64,000 nucleotides of DNA from the NCBI RefSeq assembly GCF_000711875.1, contig NZ_JONM01000012.1:61396-125395 (forward strand), written 5' to 3'. The notes beneath the pieces are model-generated. The model searched no databases, was not told where the DNA came from, and worked only from the letters and a program-made list of their open reading frames with translations. Shown one piece after another: positions 38,770-46,681 of this stretch; the stretch's first letter is position 1, and the number at the start of each line of letters is the position of its first letter. Origin of the DNA: Andreprevotia chitinilytica DSM 18519 (GTDB lineage Bacteria > Pseudomonadota > Gammaproteobacteria > Burkholderiales > Chitinibacteraceae). Made by a program: the position numbers and the translations under genes.

Positions 38770-39225
38770 ATGCAACGCATAACCGCGTCGCTGCTCGCTA
38801 CTTTACTCGCCGGAACCATGATGTCCGGCGTGGCTGCCGATGCCGCGCCCACCCCAAAGGGCCCGTACCTATACGACCTTGCCAAGCAAAACTCCGTCGC
38901 ATGGAAAAAAGCGCTGGGCTCGCGTGCCCCGCTTTGGCTCAAACAAGGCGGCGGCCCATCCTCTCCGGCCTCGTCGCAGACCATCGATGGCAAAGAGTAC
39001 TGGCTGGCCAACACCTGCAAGACACACAATTGCGGTAATAACCTTGTCTATGCGCTGTTCGCAAAAACCGGAGATAGCGTCGTGGCATTGAGCGTAAGCA
39101 TCCCTGACCGTTATAGCGGTAGCGTACCTAGACGCACCCATGCCAAATTAACCTGGCTCGGCAAACCGGATGCAGCCCAGAAAGAAGTACTGCAAAAGAA
39201 GCTGGCCGAAACCCCGGATTGGTAA
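38770..39225 (+). CDS. Ivy-type C-type lysozyme inhibitor
   Basis: 151 residues. A signal peptide (about 1-24, cleavage near AAD-A) directs it to the periplasm. The mature part has [13 protein letters not shown], then the motif [10 protein letters not shown], which matches the CKPHDC loop of Ivy inhibitors that inserts in the lysozyme active site, and a final LTWLGKPDA. Family role: protect peptidoglycan from vertebrate or other C-type lysozymes. The two Cys of the motif are spaced as in Ivy. The ATG is only 2 bp after the prfB stop, so translation is probably coupled to prfB; lysS follows 50 bp later. Medium-high confidence because it is divergent outside the motif. Confidence 0.78.
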   Translation: MQRITASLLATLLAGTMMSGVAADAAPTPKGPYLYDLAKQNSVAWKKALGSRAPLWLKQGGGPSSPASSQTIDGKEYWLANTCKTHNCGNNLVYALFAKTGDSVVALSVSIPDRYSGSVPRRTHAKLTWLGKPDAAQKEVLQKKLAETPDW

Positions 39226-39275
39226 TCACCCGCCGCCGTCCCGACAACACTGAGATTCACCACGGATTTGCATTC

Positions 39276-40790
39276 ATGAGCGATCAACAAGAACAAGTCG
39301 TACAACAAGACGAAAACCAGATCATGGCCGAGCGCCGCGCCAAGCTGGCCGCGCTGCGCGAGAAAGGCCCGGCTTTCCCGAACGACTTCAAGCGCGAGCA
39401 TCTGGCCGCTGACTTGCACGCCAAATACGGCGAAACCGACAAGGACGAGCTGGAAGCCAAGGCAGTCACCGTCAGTGTGGCTGGCCGGATGATGCTCAAG
39501 CGCGTCATGGGCAAGGCCAGCTTCGCGACCGTGCAAGATAGCAGTGGTCGTATCCAGTTTTATGTCAGCCGCGATAGCGTTGGCGAAGATGTCTACGCCG
39601 CGTTCAAGACCTGGGACATGGGTGACATCGTTGCTGCACGCGGCACGCTGATGAAGACCAAGACTGGTGAGTTGTCGGTACAAGTGACCGAGCTGCGCCT
39701 GCTGACCAAGAGCCTGCGCCCGCTGCCAGACAAGTTTCACGGCCTCGCGGATCAGGAACAGAAGTATCGCCAGCGTTATGTCGACCTGATCACCAACGAA
39801 CAGAGCCGCGACACCTTCATCAAGCGCAGCCAGATCGTGCAGAAGATTCGTGAGTTCATGGTGGGCGAGCGCTATCTCGAAGTCGAAACGCCGATGATGC
39901 ACCCGATCCCCGGCGGCGCCACGGCCAAGCCGTTCGTCACGCACCACAACGCGCTCGACATGCCGCTATTCCTGCGCGTTGCGCCGGAGCTGTATCTCAA
40001 GCGTCTGGTCGTTGGTGGCATGGAACGCGTATTCGAGATCAACCGCAATTTCCGCAACGAGGGGATGAGCACGCGCCACAACCCCGAGTTCACGATGATG
40101 GAGTTCTACGAGGCCTACGCCGACTACCATCGCATGATCGATCTGACCGAAGGCGTGATCCGTTACGCCGCGCAGGAAGTGCTCGGCCGTACCGTGGTCG
40201 AATACCAAGGCAAGCCGGTCGATCTGTCCAAGCCATTTGCGCGCTTCACGATCACCCAAGCCATCCGCCACTACAACCCGCACTACACCGAAGAACAACT
40301 GAACGACCGCGCCTTCCTCAAGGCCGAAATCGCTCGCCTCGGTGGCAAACCAGTGTTGACCGACGGTCTGGGCGGACTGCAATTGAGCCTGTTCGACGAG
40401 ACGACCGAAGAAAAGCTGTGGGAGCCGACCTTCATCATCGACTACCCGGCCGAAGTCTCGCCGCTGGCCCGTGCCAACGACAACAACGCGGGTATCACCG
40501 AGCGTTTCGAACTGTTCATGGTCGGCCGCGAGCACGCCAATGGCTACTCGGAGTTGAACGACCCGGAAGACCAAGCTGCCCGCTTCCAGGCGCAGGTCGA
40601 TCTGAAGGACAAGGGCGACGACGAAGCCATGCACTTCGATGCTGACTACATCCGTGCATTGGAATACGGCCTGCCCCCGACGGGTGGCTGCGGTATCGGT
40701 ATCGATCGTCTGGTGATGTTGCTGACCGACTCGCCAAGCATTCGCGACGTGATCCTGTTCCCGCAGATGCGCCGCGAAGATCTGTCGTAA
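39276..40790 (+). CDS. lysS: Lysyl-tRNA synthetase, class II
   Basis: 504 residues. It charges tRNA-Lys with lysine using ATP in the cytosol. N-terminal OB-fold anticodon-binding domain (about 60-155), then the class II core: motif 1 region [13 protein letters not shown], motif 2 [20 protein letters not shown], and motif 3 [17 protein letters not shown] near the C-terminus. The ATG at 39276 (MSDQQEQVV) is the expected family start; the longer frame to 39219 overlaps the end of the lysozyme-inhibitor gene. A terminator-like hairpin follows the stop. Confidence 0.97.
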   Translation: MSDQQEQVVQQDENQIMAERRAKLAALREKGPAFPNDFKREHLAADLHAKYGETDKDELEAKAVTVSVAGRMMLKRVMGKASFATVQDSSGRIQFYVSRDSVGEDVYAAFKTWDMGDIVAARGTLMKTKTGELSVQVTELRLLTKSLRPLPDKFHGLADQEQKYRQRYVDLITNEQSRDTFIKRSQIVQKIREFMVGERYLEVETPMMHPIPGGATAKPFVTHHNALDMPLFLRVAPELYLKRLVVGGMERVFEINRNFRNEGMSTRHNPEFTMMEFYEAYADYHRMIDLTEGVIRYAAQEVLGRTVVEYQGKPVDLSKPFARFTITQAIRHYNPHYTEEQLNDRAFLKAEIARLGGKPVLTDGLGGLQLSLFDETTEEKLWEPTFIIDYPAEVSPLARANDNNAGITERFELFMVGREHANGYSELNDPEDQAARFQAQVDLKDKGDDEAMHFDADYIRALEYGLPPTGGCGIGIDRLVMLLTDSPSIRDVILFPQMRREDLS

Positions 40791-40810
40791 CAACGATCGA
40801 TCATCCTCAC

Positions 40811-40835
40811 AGGGCCAGCACTAGCTGGCCCTTGT
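40811..40835 (+). terminator. Hairpin after lysS
   Basis: AGGGCCAGC...GCTGGCCCT with a short loop 20 bp after the lysS stop, followed by TTGTCATT, a poor U tract. Confidence 0.5.
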
Positions 40836-40874
40836 CATTCCAGTCCTAGCAACCCATCAAGATTGGCCGCCGCG

Positions 40875-41687
40875 ATGCGTTACCTGTTTTGCCTCCTCCT
40901 CGCCTGCCTCTGCAACACCACATTGGCCGCTGACCAGTTACCTGTCCGTTTCCTGCTTACCTTTGACGACGGCCCGGATACCGGCACAACCGGCAGCACG
41001 CCGCTCATCGTCAAACAGCTAGCCGACAACCCGGTGACGCCCGGCATCAAGGCGATTTTCTTCGTGCAAACAGCCCACCCGATTCGCGGCGGCAGCGAAG
41101 CCGGCAAGGCCCAGATGCGTGCATCCTGCGCCTCTGGCCACCGGTTGGCGGTGCATAGCGGGTTGGCAGCCGGACATGTGCCGCATACGCATTTGAGCGC
41201 CGATGAACTGGAAATGTCGTTGATTTCCGGCCAGCAAGATATCGCTGCGCAATGCGGCGAGGCAGCCAAACTGGTTCGCCCACCGGATTGGGAATACAGC
41301 CCGGCTACGCAGGCCGTATATCGCAAACTGGGTCTGGGCATGTTGCTGACCGATGTAAATGCGCGCGATGGCAAGATCTACGGCTGGCACATGAGCCTGC
41401 GCCGCCGCTCGCACATGAATGCGGAGCTGACCCAAGCCAAGACCGCCATTGAGGCGCAAAAATTGTCGGGTGTCGACGGCGTCATTCCCGTGGTCGTGAC
41501 CTTCCACGATACCAATGACTACACGGCAGCACACATGACCGAATACCTGCAGATCCTGGTCGAGGAAGCTGGCAAAGTCGGCCTGCCACTGGCGTCACCG
41601 CCGTTCTACACCGACGGAAAAGCTGCGGAGCAAGCGGCCATCCAGCGCAGCAAGCAAGTTGTTTATTCGCGCCAAAGCTGGCCCTGA
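40875..41687 (+). CDS. Secreted polysaccharide deacetylase-like protein
   Basis: 270 residues. Signal peptide (about 1-19, LAA cleavage). NodB-homology start with motif 1 LLTFDDGPDTG (metal-binding Asp and catalytic base Asp), then AIFFVQTAHPI and GHRLAVHSGLAAGHVPH. In place of the common HxxxH second motif it has H-S-six residues-H spacing; later LVRPPDWEY corresponds to the RPP motif 3. Family enzymes remove N- or O-acetyl groups from chitin oligomers, peptidoglycan or other glycans. The ATG at 40875 is used because the conserved signal peptide starts there; the upstream TTG at 40863 is unlikely. Substrate unknown. Confidence 0.82.
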   Translation: MRYLFCLLLACLCNTTLAADQLPVRFLLTFDDGPDTGTTGSTPLIVKQLADNPVTPGIKAIFFVQTAHPIRGGSEAGKAQMRASCASGHRLAVHSGLAAGHVPHTHLSADELEMSLISGQQDIAAQCGEAAKLVRPPDWEYSPATQAVYRKLGLGMLLTDVNARDGKIYGWHMSLRRRSHMNAELTQAKTAIEAQKLSGVDGVIPVVVTFHDTNDYTAAHMTEYLQILVEEAGKVGLPLASPPFYTDGKAAEQAAIQRSKQVVYSRQSWP

Positions 41688-41739
41688 GGCCAATCCGGTT
41701 GTCATGTGGCCGTCATCTTCAGCCCGCTAAACTTGGGCC

Positions 41740-42408
41740 ATGACAACCTACCTTGACCACTATTGCGAGCGCACGGCTGCTGGAGCATGGGCCGAGCCGC
41801 TCAACACCGCAACGAATCTCGCCTTCATTCTGGCCGCGCTGTATGTGCTGCATGTGTGGCGCAAATCCGAACTTGACCTTCGACGCGGTTGGGTCATCGC
41901 CCTACTGATCACGCTGATGTTCGCCATCGGCATCGGCAGCAGTCTCTGGCACGCATTCGCTACGCCTTGGGCCATCTGGCTCGATACGATTCCCATCTTG
42001 TTGTTCATCAACGTTTATCTGGTCACCGCCCTCGCCTATGGCCTGCGCTGGCGCTGGTTTGAAGTCTTCGCCGGCTGGGCAGCCTACCAATTGGGCAATC
42101 AGCTGCTCCTGCTCAATCTGCCGGCCGACACCTGGAACGGCTCGGTGTTCTACATGCCGACCTGGCTCGCGCTGGGCCTGCTTGGGCTGGCGCATCGGCG
42201 AGTCGCACCGGACATGGCTCGCGCGCTATTTCGCGGCTGGCTGTTGTTTACCGTCTCGCTTTGCCTGCGTTCGGTAGACGCCGCCTGGTGCCCTGTATGG
42301 CCGCTTGGAACGCATTTCATGTGGCATCTCTTGAATGCGCTCTTGCTGGGCGGACTGGCGGTCGCGTTGCTGCGCTTGCGGGCATTGGCAATACGTACCT
42401 GGCATTGA
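41740..42408 (+). CDS. Ceramidase-like seven-helix membrane protein (CREST superfamily)
   Basis: 222 residues with about seven hydrophobic helices. It carries the family marks: an acidic N-terminus with CERTAAGAWAEPLNTATNLAFI, GIGSSLWHAFATPWAIWLDTIPI (His and Asp of the metal site) and a final GTHFMWHLLNA (two His). This layout matches alkaline ceramidases/CREST hydrolases, inner-membrane zinc enzymes that cleave amide bonds in lipids. Whether this bacterium makes ceramides or uses another lipid amide is unknown. Lies 50 bp after the deacetylase gene; no strong Shine-Dalgarno is seen. Confidence 0.8.
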   Translation: MTTYLDHYCERTAAGAWAEPLNTATNLAFILAALYVLHVWRKSELDLRRGWVIALLITLMFAIGIGSSLWHAFATPWAIWLDTIPILLFINVYLVTALAYGLRWRWFEVFAGWAAYQLGNQLLLLNLPADTWNGSVFYMPTWLALGLLGLAHRRVAPDMARALFRGWLLFTVSLCLRSVDAAWCPVWPLGTHFMWHLLNALLLGGLAVALLRLRALAIRTWH

Positions 42409-42472
42409 ATCGCGTAAACCCGGAAACTAGCGGTTTGCCTGCGCTGCCGCTTCTCGGTAGCGACTCATTACC

Positions 42473-43684
42473 ATGTCATCGACCACCTTCTCCCCGATCC
42501 AGCGCCTGAGCTGGGCCACACTGCTGTTCCCGCTGTCCTTGGTGCTGTTCGAATTTTCGACCTACATCGCCAACGACATGATCCTGCCCGCCATGCCCAA
42601 CGTGGTGCGCGAATTCGGCGCGGGCGAAGCCTGGGTGCCCACCGGCATGTCCGCCTATCTGGCCGGCGGTGCCGCGCTGCAATGGCTGCTCGGGCCTTTG
42701 TCGGATCGAGTTGGCCGGCGGCCAGTGATGTTGACCGGGGTGGTGCTGTTTGTGCTTTCCAGCCTCGCCATTTTGCTTTCTGGTCATATCGGTACCTTCC
42801 TCGGCCTGCGTTTCATTCAGGGCTTTGGCTTGTGTTTCGTGGTCGCGGTCGGCTACGCCGCCGTGCAGGAAGCCTTCGCAGAAAGCGCTGCGATTCGTGT
42901 CACCGCCTTGATGGCCAATGTGGCGCTGGTTGCGCCATTACTCGGCCCGTTGCTGGGCGCAATGATGATCACGGTCTTTCCGTGGCGCAGCATCTTCGTG
43001 CTGGTCGCGACCATCGCCGCCATTTCGCTGATTGGCATCATCCGCAATATGCCGGAAACCGCCCCATGCACCGGCGGGCGCTTGAGTCTCGCGGGCATGT
43101 GGCGCGATTACCGCACGGTATTCAGCAACCGGCGGTTCCTGCTGGGTATGCTCTCGGTATCGCTGTCGGGCATTCCATTGCTCGCCTGGATCGGACAATC
43201 GCCCGTCGTGTTGATGACGCGCAACGGCATGAGCGCACTTGATTTCGGCCTCTGGCAAATCCCGATCTTTGCTGCACTGATTGGCGGCAACCTCACCTTG
43301 GCCCGCTTTACCGAACGAGTACCGGTTGCCCGGTTGATCGGCCTGGGTTCGATCCCCTTGCTCACCGGCTTGCTGATCAATCTGGGTGTGCTGTGGCAAG
43401 AACATGGCTGGGGCTGGCTCATTGCCGGCACAGCGGTATACGCCTACGGCCTGGGCTTGATTGGGGCCGGACTCTATCGACTGGCGCTGTTTTCCAGCGA
43501 CGTGAGCAAAGGAACGGTCTCCGCGTCGCTCGGTATGGCGAGCTTGCTGATCTATTCCGTGGGCATCGAATTGGTGAAGTTCGGCTATCTCAGCTTCGGC
43601 AATATCTGGTTCGCGGCAGTCTGCCTCATGGCTGGCTTGCTGTTCTTGTGGGTCAAAGCCGCATTCTTGCGCAGTGAAACGTAA
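42473..43684 (+). CDS. mdfA: MdfA-type multidrug efflux MFS transporter
   Basis: 403 residues, 12 hydrophobic segments. The N-terminal LVLFEFSTYIANDMILPAMP includes the membrane-buried Glu and Asp known in E. coli MdfA; WVPTGMSAYLAGG, QWLLGPLSDRVGRRPVML (MFS motif A) and LMANVALVAPLLGPL (motif C) follow. The sequence keeps the MdfA pattern to the end (LFSSDVSKGTVSASLGM). Inner-membrane proton/drug antiporter for cationic and neutral compounds in the family. Monocistronic as far as can be seen; a repeat element follows the stop directly. Confidence 0.9.
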   Translation: MSSTTFSPIQRLSWATLLFPLSLVLFEFSTYIANDMILPAMPNVVREFGAGEAWVPTGMSAYLAGGAALQWLLGPLSDRVGRRPVMLTGVVLFVLSSLAILLSGHIGTFLGLRFIQGFGLCFVVAVGYAAVQEAFAESAAIRVTALMANVALVAPLLGPLLGAMMITVFPWRSIFVLVATIAAISLIGIIRNMPETAPCTGGRLSLAGMWRDYRTVFSNRRFLLGMLSVSLSGIPLLAWIGQSPVVLMTRNGMSALDFGLWQIPIFAALIGGNLTLARFTERVPVARLIGLGSIPLLTGLLINLGVLWQEHGWGWLIAGTAVYAYGLGLIGAGLYRLALFSSDVSKGTVSASLGMASLLIYSVGIELVKFGYLSFGNIWFAAVCLMAGLLFLWVKAAFLRSET

Positions 43685-43797
43685 GAGCCACTACCAAAAT
43701 CCTCCTGGCGGCGTTGCGCCTCCTTGCCGTACGACTTGTACTGTCTGCGTCGGCGCGCCTAGCCAGGACCGCTACGCTGGATTTTGTTAGCGGCTCT
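43684..43797. repeat. Inverted-repeat element after mdfA
   Basis: Left arm 43684-43702 (AGAGCCACTACCAAAATCC) and right arm 43779-43797 are inverted, 17 of 19 matching. The middle contains GGCGGCGTTGCGCC and GGCGCGCC-type sub-palindromes. It starts at the last base of mdfA. A dispersed MITE-like or REP-like unit is likely. Confidence 0.7.
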
Positions 43798-43840
43798 GAG
43801 AATCTTCTAGAATCGAGGTTTTGCGCCACCAGCCTAGACC

Positions 43841-45775
43841 TTGAACTCGATCATCCCAGCCCAGCTGCTTCTGACCGACGCCGGCATCCCCTACTCGGCC
43901 GATTACGACGACGTTTACCACTCGACCGATGGCGCACTCGGTCAGGCGCAAACCGTCTTTCTGGCAGGCAATGATTTACCCAAGCGATGGCAGGGCAAAG
44001 AGACTTTCACCATTGTCGAAACCGGCTTTGGTGAGGGGCTTAACTTCCTCGTTACGTGGCAAGCATGGCGGGATGATCCAAACGCTTGTGCGCAACTCCA
44101 TTTCGTCTCAGTCGAGCAGCGGCCATTTCGCCGAGATGATCTGGCCTTGTTGCACGCGCACTATCCGCAATTCGCTGATTTGTCCGCGGAGCTGCTCGCC
44201 AACTGGCCGCTACTCACCCAAGGATTTCACCGGCTAGAGCTGGCTGGTGGTCAAGTCATCCTCACGCTACTGTTTGGCAGCGCCAACACCATGCTGCCCG
44301 AGCTGCAAGCGCGCGCCGATGCCATCTATCTGGATGGCTTCTCCCCCGCCAAGAACCCCGATCTGTGGTCACCCTACGTATTCCGCCTGCTGTGGCGACT
44401 TAGTCATTGCGAAACGACCCTGGCGACCTACACCGTAGCCGGAACTGTTCGCACCGGACTAACCGAAGCGGGTTTTGCGGTCGAAAAAGCACCGGGCTTC
44501 GGCGGCAAGCGGCAAATGCTGCTTGGCCGTATCGGGCGCGAACCACGCCAACCTCCCCGTTACTCAGGCGAGCGGCACGCTATCGTAATTGGCGCTGGCT
44601 TGGCCGGCTGTGCCGTGACGGAACGGCTCGCCAAGCGTGGCTGGCGCATTACCCTACTGGATGCTGCGGATGCACCTGCCACCGGCTCATCCGGCAACCA
44701 TGTCGGTCTGATGCACGCCTGCTGTGCGCTGGATGACAACTTGCTCGCCCGGCTATCCCGCGCCGGCAGCGAGTTCATGCTGCACAGACTATCGGCACTG
44801 AATGGCATAGCTGGCTTCAGCATGGATGGCATCCTGCAAGTCGCCAAGCACGCTGAGCAAGAAGCACTGATGGCGAAGCTGGTCGAGCAAGGCAACTGGC
44901 CGCCTGAACTGGTGCAGTTCCTCGATCAGCCAGCCACAAGCCGATTGCTTGGCACGCGCACCAAACAGGGCGGCTGGTGGTTTGAACGTGGCGCATGGGT
45001 CAATCCGGCCAGCGTCTGCAAGGCATGGCTCGATGCGGCGGGCTCATCTGTCGATGCCCGCTATGGCGTTACGATTACCAAGCTGCTGCCAACGGAATCG
45101 GGCTGGCAAGTGTTTGATGAGAGGGGCAATGTGGTGGCCGAAGCGCCAGTGGTGGTATTGGCCAACGCGACTGCGGCGACTACGCTCACGCAAGCCAGCG
45201 AGCTGGCCATTTGGGATAGCTGGCGCGTTGCGAGCAGAATCAAGGCGATCGATACGCTGCCACAGCATAGCGTTACCGGGCTCGCTTACTTGACCGGCGC
45301 TTATCAGGGTGATCGCATCATCGGCGCGGCAGCCTTCAACGGGAACATGGATGAGGCAGAAGCTAACAATCGCGCCATGTTGGCTACGCTATTCCCCGAT
45401 CTCGACACACAAACCATTGCACTGACCCACAGTCGTGCCTGCCGCCGTCCGAACACGCTCGACCGGATGCCATTGATCGGCGCAATTCCCGAGCGCTACC
45501 ACGCCGCCTACCCGCGCTGCCACCAACCCAGACAATTGCCGCGCCAAGCCGGGCTGTACGCTGCCGTGGGCTACGGCGCACGCGGACTGACCTGGGCTAG
45601 CCTGGGGGGCGAAATCATTGCCTGCCAGCTCAGTGGCGAACCGATGCCGGTCGAGCAAAAGCTGCTACATGCCATCGACCCCGGGCGTTTCCTGCTACGG
45701 GCGCTACGGCGAGATGAAGCGTACGTGCCAGAGAAATTGCCGGTAGCCGATGGTGACGAAGATGACGGCGAATAA
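43841..45775 (+). CDS. mnmC: Bifunctional tRNA 5-methylaminomethyl-2-thiouridine biosynthesis protein MnmC
   Basis: 644 residues, full length. N-terminal methyltransferase part (about 1-230; VETGFGEGLNFLVTW SAM loop, DAIYLDGFSPAKNPDLW) and C-terminal FAD-dependent oxidoreductase part (about 245-600; GAGLAGCAVTERLAKRG dinucleotide-binding motif, GYGARGLTWASL near the end). It removes the carboxymethyl group from cmnm5s2U34 and methylates the product to mnm5s2U in tRNA. The frame has no ATG before the conserved N-terminus and an in-frame TAG lies six bases upstream, so a TTG at 43841 appears to be the start; no clear Shine-Dalgarno at proper spacing. Confidence 0.93.
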   Translation: MNSIIPAQLLLTDAGIPYSADYDDVYHSTDGALGQAQTVFLAGNDLPKRWQGKETFTIVETGFGEGLNFLVTWQAWRDDPNACAQLHFVSVEQRPFRRDDLALLHAHYPQFADLSAELLANWPLLTQGFHRLELAGGQVILTLLFGSANTMLPELQARADAIYLDGFSPAKNPDLWSPYVFRLLWRLSHCETTLATYTVAGTVRTGLTEAGFAVEKAPGFGGKRQMLLGRIGREPRQPPRYSGERHAIVIGAGLAGCAVTERLAKRGWRITLLDAADAPATGSSGNHVGLMHACCALDDNLLARLSRAGSEFMLHRLSALNGIAGFSMDGILQVAKHAEQEALMAKLVEQGNWPPELVQFLDQPATSRLLGTRTKQGGWWFERGAWVNPASVCKAWLDAAGSSVDARYGVTITKLLPTESGWQVFDERGNVVAEAPVVVLANATAATTLTQASELAIWDSWRVASRIKAIDTLPQHSVTGLAYLTGAYQGDRIIGAAAFNGNMDEAEANNRAMLATLFPDLDTQTIALTHSRACRRPNTLDRMPLIGAIPERYHAAYPRCHQPRQLPRQAGLYAAVGYGARGLTWASLGGEIIACQLSGEPMPVEQKLLHAIDPGRFLLRALRRDEAYVPEKLPVADGDEDDGE

Positions 45776-45850
45776 ACCGATCTCTGACGATGAACAACAG
45801 TTTTTCACTCAATCGACCATTACAGTTTCAAAAGTGATGTATTTGTCATT

Positions 45851-45870
45851 CCAATAAGCAGTACAGTTTG
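45851..45870 (+). promoter_or_regulatory. CCAATA/TACAGTTTG box upstream of DUF2917 gene
   Basis: CCAATA, 5 bp, then TACAGTTTG, 66 bp before the DUF2917 ATG. A further ATTACAGTTT copy lies about 41 bp upstream (45819-45828). The same two-part box occurs upstream of the MocR-type gene at 48267-48288. Confidence 0.45.
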
Positions 45871-45936
45871 CAGCTAACCCCGCCGTGGCACGCCCCGTAT
45901 GCTGGTGTCTATTCCACCACAGCCCGGAGAGCCGCC

Positions 45937-46230
45937 ATGCCCCTGTTTGCCCCCAAGCAGTTGATGAGTCTGGATAACGCCAAAGGTCTGTGGATTTGCT
46001 GTGAGCGCGGCCTGCTCTGGCTGACCGATGATGGCGATGATGTGATTTTGCGCGGTGGCGAGCGCTATCGGCTCGTCTCAACTGGCCGCGTGGTGCTCGA
46101 AGCGGTAACCATCGCGCAATTTACGGTTTCGAAGCACAGTGTGCTGACCGGCGAACCCACGCTGCCGAAGCACCGCGAGAGACGCCGTCTGTTGGCACTT
46201 TCCAGCCGCCTGCGCCCCTCGCCGGGCTGA
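45937..46230 (+). CDS. DUF2917 domain protein
   Basis: 97 residues. The core LWICCERGLLWLTDDGDDVILRGGE followed by VLEAVTIAQF matches DUF2917, a small beta-rich cytosolic family of unknown function found mainly in beta- and gammaproteobacteria. The ATG at 45937 is used, with CGGAGA just upstream; the open frame back to 45868 lacks support. The basic C-terminal tail (KHRERRRLLALSSRLR) is extra to the domain. It is near a MocR-type regulator on the opposite strand, an arrangement I believe is common for this family, and both share an upstream box. Confidence 0.78.
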   Translation: MPLFAPKQLMSLDNAKGLWICCERGLLWLTDDGDDVILRGGERYRLVSTGRVVLEAVTIAQFTVSKHSVLTGEPTLPKHRERRRLLALSSRLRPSPG

Positions 46231-46388
46231 TCTCCGACAGACGGGAAACTCGAAAGGCGGGACCGGGTCACACATTCAACTGTCATGCGCTATGACTGTA
46301 AGATGCGAGCCCAGAACGAAGGAAACACCGAAGACAGGCTCCGTACCCGACCGGTGTGACCGGCCGCCTCTGCCAAGAGAGGTGCCTT

Positions 46389-46676
46389 ATGTTTCGTCCT
46401 TTCAGTACCCGCCTGGCCTTTCTGACCAGCCTCCTCCTGCCTGTCGCTCACGCCGCATTGATTGAAGACCTGGCCAGCCTGAAATTCGCACTCGATTCAC
46501 TGTGCGGGCCGCGCTTCGACGTCATCATGCTGGATGAAACCCAGCAGACCCCGCCCTGCATGATGTCGTACTCACCGCGATGTACAGAGCTGCAGTACCA
46601 CGGCCCCGCCAGTTGCGAAGTCGTCATGCGCTTTAGCGAAGATGATGACGCTCAGCTCAGCGTATCGAACTACTAA
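46389..46676 (+). CDS. Small secreted hypothetical protein
   Basis: 95 residues. A clear signal peptide (about 1-22, HAA cleavage; LAFLTSLLLPVAHA) and an acidic mature part with four or more Cys (LCGPRF, TPPCMMS, SPRCTEL, ASCEVV), suggesting disulphides in the periplasm. No family recognised. AGAGG is 6-7 nt before the ATG at 46389; the frame upstream to 46356 is not favoured. Its stop is 5 bp from the stop of the convergent MocR-type gene. Confidence 0.65.
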   Translation: MFRPFSTRLAFLTSLLLPVAHAALIEDLASLKFALDSLCGPRFDVIMLDETQQTPPCMMSYSPRCTELQYHGPASCEVVMRFSEDDDAQLSVSNY

Positions 46677-46681
46677 GTGAA

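Noticed and set aside
46231..46388. Possible cyclic-di-GMP riboswitch before the small secreted gene
   Set aside because: GAAAGGCGGGAC looks like part of the GEMM motif, but the following conserved GCAAAGC segment is absent.
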